Below are positions 35,646 through 38,597 of a stretch of DNA of 38,597 bases, piece by piece. Both the position numbers and the translations under genes were made by a program. The notes under the pieces are model-generated. The model saw only the letters and a program-made list of their open reading frames with translations, had not been told where the DNA came from and searched no databases. Each line of letters opens with the position of its first letter. The first letter of the stretch is position 1. This DNA is from an uncultured Spirochaetaceae bacterium (GTDB lineage Bacteria > Spirochaetota > Spirochaetia > Treponematales > Treponemataceae), in NCBI GenBank assembly GCA_902783245.1, contig CACZQF010000192.1, forward strand, positions 1 through 38,597, read 5' to 3'.

Positions 35646-35740
35646 GTTCACTCTAGCAGAAATGAATGGTTCATTCTAGCTTGAATGATATGTTCATTCT
35701 AATTGGAATGTAATGTTCATTTTAGTTAGAATGATGACTG
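35646..35740. repeat. Four tandem 23-bp palindromic repeats
   Basis: Units start at 35646, 35669, 35692 and 35715, exactly 23 bp apart. Each starts GTTCA(T/C)T and carries half-sites CATTC and GAATG six bases apart (unit 1 CACTC...AAATG, unit 2 CATTC-TAGCTT-GAATG, unit 3 CATTC-TAATTG-GAATG, unit 4 CATTT-TAGTTA-GAATG). The middle two are the best. The array ends about 14 bp upstream of the -35 box of the HU-like gene. Strict spacing of about two helix turns suggests co-operative binding of a dimeric protein on one face of the DNA. Confidence 0.85.
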
Positions 35741-35753
35741 ATGTGCGGTAAAT

Positions 35754-35782
35754 TTTACTTTGTAAAAAAGCCGTGTTATACT
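35754..35782 (+). promoter_or_regulatory. Promoter of the HU-like gene, leaderless
   Basis: TTTACT (35754-35759) and TATACT (35777-35782) are 17 bp apart. Seven bases separate the -10 box from ATG 35790, so the mRNA would begin at or one base before the ATG. No Shine-Dalgarno sequence is present. Confidence 0.55.
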
Positions 35783-35789
35783 GTAACGG

Positions 35790-36587
35790 ATGGATACAGA
35801 CAATACCCCTAAAAATGCACAGATTAATGCGTACCATACAGCTCATGGAGAAGTGAATATTTCTTTATACCCGAGCAATTTGAGCCAGGATGGCAAGAAG
35901 CGGTTTTACGGGCGGATAAGACGCCGTACCGTTACCTTAGACAATGTGATTGCCCATATGGTAAGGGAATATCATACCGGCGTCAGTCCCAATATAATAG
36001 AACATGCTGCCGGTCTGCTGAAAACAGGGATGAAGGATTTCCTCAGCCAGGGATATGCGGTGGACCTTCTGAATTTCGGTACGTTATATATTACCGTGCG
36101 GGGTGAAATTACGCCCGACATGACCAAGTCCGAGCTTTCAAAGCATATACACTTAAGCTTTACGCCGTCGTTGGAAATGGAAAATGAAGTGCGCAGGCTT
36201 GCGGTGGGAATAATACAAAAACCACGTAACGGACGGATAATTGAGCGTATTGAAGATTTGTCAGATCCTGACTCGGACGGCCAGACTGTTACCTGCGGAC
36301 ATGCAGTAAAAATAAGCGGGACGGCGCTCAAGCTGGGCGGAGACGAGTATGGCGTGTATTTTGCTCCCGTAAGTGCAGACGATGCGCTGGTAAAAGACCG
36401 GAGTGCTTGGACGAAAGTGGAAAATGTGTTCACCAACAAGCCGTCGAATCTCCAGTTTTATGTACCGGAGCAGCTTGAGCCGGGAAAATCATACAGAATT
36501 GTTGTTATTTCAAGTCTGTCGGTAAGCGGCAACCGAATAAAAAGCCCTGTACAGACTGTGAGCGAAACAGTGCAGGCTGTGAAATAA
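35790..36587 (+). CDS. HU-like DNA-binding protein with C-terminal Ig-like domain
   Basis: A 265-residue protein. Residues about 20-145 follow the HU/IHF-like plan found in Bacteroidetes and spirochaetes: helical start (DNVIAHMVREY, NIIEHAAGLLKTGMKDFL), then the strand VDLLNFGTLYITVRG and a beta-arm zone ending in HLSFTPSLEMENEVRRL. Residues about 148-260 resemble the DUF4469 Ig-like domain (VKISGTALKLGGDEYGVYFAPV... LEPGKSYRIVVISSLSVSGNRIKSPV). The protein probably binds DNA in the cytoplasm as a nucleoid-type or regulatory protein. It is preceded by a leaderless promoter and the 23-bp repeat array, which may be its own or another factor's binding sites. It is the last gene before A+T-rich accessory DNA. 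Confidence 0.75.
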   Translation: MDTDNTPKNAQINAYHTAHGEVNISLYPSNLSQDGKKRFYGRIRRRTVTLDNVIAHMVREYHTGVSPNIIEHAAGLLKTGMKDFLSQGYAVDLLNFGTLYITVRGEITPDMTKSELSKHIHLSFTPSLEMENEVRRLAVGIIQKPRNGRIIERIEDLSDPDSDGQTVTCGHAVKISGTALKLGGDEYGVYFAPVSADDALVKDRSAWTKVENVFTNKPSNLQFYVPEQLEPGKSYRIVVISSLSVSGNRIKSPVQTVSETVQAVK

Positions 36588-36593
36588 ACGGAA

Positions 36594-36763
36594 ATCATGC
36601 CGATTATAGGTGGGGTATGGGAAACTTGAATCCTCATAACTGAAGACAGGAATGCGTGTTGCAAACTTGATAAGTTTTTCTTGTATCTGTTTGCGCTTGC
36701 TCTTATATTCTTTTTCTTCTGCAGTAAGCTCACGTTTTGTAAAACGACAAGTTGTCAAAGTTT
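36594..36763 (-). pseudogene. Remnant of a helicase/restriction-type protein C-terminus
   Basis: A minus-strand frame reads RELTAEEKEYKSKRKQ, then IQEKLIKFATRIPVF and SYEDSSFPYPTYNRHDF, with no proper start (TTG, with an in-frame TAA just before it). From memory, LTAEEKE...EKLIKFATRIP(V/I)F and (R)YEDSSLSYTG belong to the C-terminal part of DEAD/DEAH helicase-like restriction proteins, where some 60 residues separate them. Here they are joined directly, as after an internal deletion. The piece is A+T-rich compared with the core genes and overlaps nothing functional. Family recall could be wrong; a decayed fragment is the safer reading. Confidence 0.4.
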
Positions 36764-36794
36764 AGCTTATGATAGTTAAAAAATGATTTACATC

Positions 36795-36825
36795 TATCTG
36801 ATACAGCTATTGGCCGTATCAGATA
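36795..36825 (-). terminator. Hairpin after the Rpn-type remnant
   Basis: Perfect 10-bp arms TATCTGATAC (36795-36804) and GTATCAGATA (36816-36825) with an 11-nt loop, 10 bp past the ancestral stop of the nuclease remnant. Read on the minus strand a T-rich stretch follows about 13 nt later. Confidence 0.45.
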
Positions 36826-36835
36826 AGTACTATTA

Positions 36836-37527
36836 CTATTGCAGTTGCAGCTTACGAATTTCATCGATAGGTAAGCCAGCAGCCTCAGCTATTTGCTCTG
36901 GGGTAAGATGTATTTTAAGAAGATTGCGAGCGTCTTCGAGAGCTTTTTATGCTCGCCCGCTGTTAGCCCCTCTGTAAATCCAGTTGCATGTCCTTCGGTA
37001 AATCCAGTTGCGTGCCCCTGGGCAAGTCCTTCCTCGCGTGCCTGTCTCAATTCGATTTCAGTACGGGAGGCAATGTCACGCGCAGGCTTGTCGGCAAAGA
37101 TGTACCGTGCCCAGTCACGTCTGTTGCGGCTCAATCGTTTTAATAACAAGTTAACCATATTCAGTTCCTCCTCGTGTTCCTTAAACTGGGCAAGCCATCT
37201 CTGCATGTCCGGGTCATCCCCATCTGATACTATCATACTCCAGAAAAATAAATCACTCAATGATTCTTTTTCCATATCTGTCAGATTCTTGAGTTTCGGC
37301 AGCTCTATAAAATGTATCTGTAACATGTCGGTAAGTTGGTCTTTGGACGTATCTTCCCTAAATGTGTAGGAGTGATGTAAGTTCTTGTCATCGATAAAGC
37401 TAAAGTTTGCAAATGTTATCTGATATACATGCGGCATATCCTTGTACAAGGAGCCGCTTTCAAGAGTTTCTGCTGCAGAACACTTTGTAAAGAACGAATA
37501 CAAGTCATATATCCTTATTGATTTCCC
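36836..37527 (-). pseudogene. Decayed Rpn-family (PD-(D/E)XK) nuclease/transposase gene
   Basis: The intact frame (TTG 37503 to stop 36889, 204 residues) carries the middle of an Rpn-like protein (HVYQITFANFSFIDD, HHSYTFREDTSK, IHFIELPKLKNL) and the low-complexity C-terminal tail with GHATGFTE twice in tandem (a 24-bp repeat near 36973-37020). The catalytic N-terminal part is missing; an in-frame TAA closes the frame at 37528-37530. The C-terminal frame shifts after GEHKK. One frame over, the usual ending ALEDARNLLKIHLTPEQIAEAAGLPIDEIRKLQLQ is intact up to TAG 36836. Restoring one A to the five-A run joins the two. It is therefore truncated at the front and frameshifted at the back. Confidence 0.75.
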
Positions 37528-37551
37528 TTATGGAATACGAAATGTTACCAA

Positions 37552-38538
37552 CTAGATTTTCTCTATCATCTTTTTAAGTTTTTCTTTGTACAGCGCTTTG
37601 AGTTCAGGAGGATTTAAAATCTTAACAGAATCAGCAAAGTGCAGAACCCAGTAAAGAGTTTCCTGAATCTGGTTTGATTCAAAACTGAGGTATACAGTTC
37701 CATCTTCATTCTGGTAACAGTTTTGATTTTTATGCCAGGTCCTTTCCAGAACATACGTGTTAATTGATTTATCAAATAGAAGTTCAATTTTCTGAATTGG
37801 AGCGTCATTGTTCCAGATGCCAAAGTTAGGGTCTATGTGAACTTTTTTATCATAATCTGGATCCGGTGTAAACTCATCTAAGAAGATAATGTTTTTCATT
37901 CGTGAAAGGTTGTATGTATTGAATTTTTCGTGTTTGTGTGAATAGGCAATTACATACCAGTCACCTTTCTGACAGTAGATTTTATACGGATCAATGTTTG
38001 AATGAGGAGTGTGTTCAGTGCTGCTGAGATTTCTGTATCCAAAGCTGATTGATTTATGCGTTTTTATTGCTTCGAATAGTTTTTCGAAAACATCGTTTTC
38101 AATATTTGGCAGGGGATCAGAAATAAACTGAACATCATTCAGGAGTGAAGTCTGAACCTGCACTTGATTTGGCATCATTTGAGAAATTGTGTCATAAACT
38201 TTTGAGATCGTGTCTTTAAGCGGAGTATTATCATAACGCTCAAGAAGCGGAAGAATTCCGGCCATAGCAACAAGCTCGCCTTCGCTTACAAGTACATTTT
38301 TAACAAAGAAAGTCTCGTCTGTATAATAGTAGCCTTTGCGGCTGCGGTCGTATTCAATCGGAGCATTGTAATAAATCTTAAGCTCATCAATGTCTCTCAG
38401 AATTGTACGGCGGGAAACTTCAAGTTCTTTCATAAGGCGCTCTACGCTGGGGTAGGGAATAGTCTGAATTGCTTTTTCAAGCTGCAGAAGGCGCAGAGAT
38501 TTTACATGGCTTTCGCGAATTTTCTTTTCTTCTCCCAT
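37552..38538 (-). CDS. WYL-domain transcriptional regulator (HTH_11/DeoR-like)
   Basis: A 328-residue protein. The N-terminal helix-turn-helix (about residues 12-70: LLQLEKAIQTIPYPSVERLMKELEVSRRTILRDIDELK) is followed by a linker and a WYL domain (about 150-235: ISFGYRN, IDPYKIYCQKGDWYVIAYSHKHEKFNTYNLSRMKNI, the W-Y-[VI] core being WYVIAY), then a C-terminal WCX-like part. WYL proteins sense nucleic-acid-type ligands and often control defence or DNA-damage genes. No target is visible here; anything it controls divergently lies outside the window. The gene is clearly more A+T-rich than the core genes, suggesting transfer. It has no Shine-Dalgarno sequence and a -10 box six bases before the ATG. 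Confidence 0.9.
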   Translation of the reverse strand: MGEEKKIRESHVKSLRLLQLEKAIQTIPYPSVERLMKELEVSRRTILRDIDELKIYYNAPIEYDRSRKGYYYTDETFFVKNVLVSEGELVAMAGILPLLERYDNTPLKDTISKVYDTISQMMPNQVQVQTSLLNDVQFISDPLPNIENDVFEKLFEAIKTHKSISFGYRNLSSTEHTPHSNIDPYKIYCQKGDWYVIAYSHKHEKFNTYNLSRMKNIIFLDEFTPDPDYDKKVHIDPNFGIWNNDAPIQKIELLFDKSINTYVLERTWHKNQNCYQNEDGTVYLSFESNQIQETLYWVLHFADSVKILNPPELKALYKEKLKKMIEKI

Positions 38539-38544
38539 AAAGAT

Positions 38545-38572
38545 ATTTTATCATGGAATAAAGAAATTACAA
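38545..38572 (-). promoter_or_regulatory. Promoter of the WYL regulator, leaderless
   Basis: Minus-strand TTGTAA (38567-38572) and TAAAAT (38545-38550) are 16 bp apart. The -10 box ends six bases before ATG 38538, so the seventh base is the A of the ATG. Confidence 0.5.
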
Positions 38573-38597
38573 TGCCGTTTGATGACACTATATAATG

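Noticed and set aside
35646-35740. Possible CRISPR array
   Set aside because: The repeats are directly adjacent with 23-bp period and no unique spacers of 30 bp or more, and no cas genes are present.

Overview
The window looks like a chromosomal segment of a host-associated Treponema (Spirochaetota). Pointers to this are a FliG paralogue of the spirochaete FliG1 type, an EF-G of the spirochaete/mitochondrial-like kind, a PssA-Psd phospholipid pair, an HU-like protein fused to an Ig-like domain, and G+C-rich core genes. The species assignment is inference; no rRNA is present.

Left part (1-8350). A partial RND/MMPL-type exporter runs leftwards off the window. Divergent from it are an ArsR-type regulator and a translationally coupled HAD phosphatase/phosphomutase. 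Then come an EF-G with a clear promoter, a tRNA-Leu(GAG) with its own promoter and terminator, an MFS transporter and a small exported, probably outer-membrane protein.

Middle (8350-25740), all on the minus strand. In transcription order: a FliG1-like protein, an M16C metallopeptidase, a tocopherol-cyclase-like protein of unknown role, ClpB, an AddB-like and an AddA-like helicase-nuclease pair (double-strand break repair), and a lipid operon (TVP38/TMEM64 membrane protein, PssA, Psd) making phosphatidylserine and phosphatidylethanolamine.

Right-centre (25900-35470). A four-gene operon holds a TIM-barrel sugar isomerase/epimerase-like enzyme, a periplasmic binding protein, a fused two-domain permease and an ATPase, together a complete importer of the Fbp/Afu/Thi type. 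Convergent to it are rlmJ and nadE. Divergent from nadE is a stand-alone MsmK/UgpC-type ABC ATPase with a strong promoter and a textbook terminator.

Right end (35470-38597). Four tandem 23-bp operator-like repeats precede an HU/Ig-fold protein. After it the DNA becomes A+T-rich and accessory: a helicase-like gene remnant, a decayed Rpn-type (PD-(D/E)XK) nuclease/transposase gene with a one-base frameshift, and a WYL-domain regulator.

The most general observation is about promoters. Six genes (clpB, the M16C peptidase, fliG1, the TIM-barrel gene, the HU-like gene and the WYL regulator) have a -35/-10 pair with 16-17 bp spacing whose -10 box ends only 6-10 nt before the ATG, and none has a usable Shine-Dalgarno sequence. 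This predicts leaderless or nearly leaderless mRNAs. Most other genes here have normal Shine-Dalgarno sequences. The best candidates for something undescribed are this promoter class, the 23-bp repeat array and the isomerase-linked importer.
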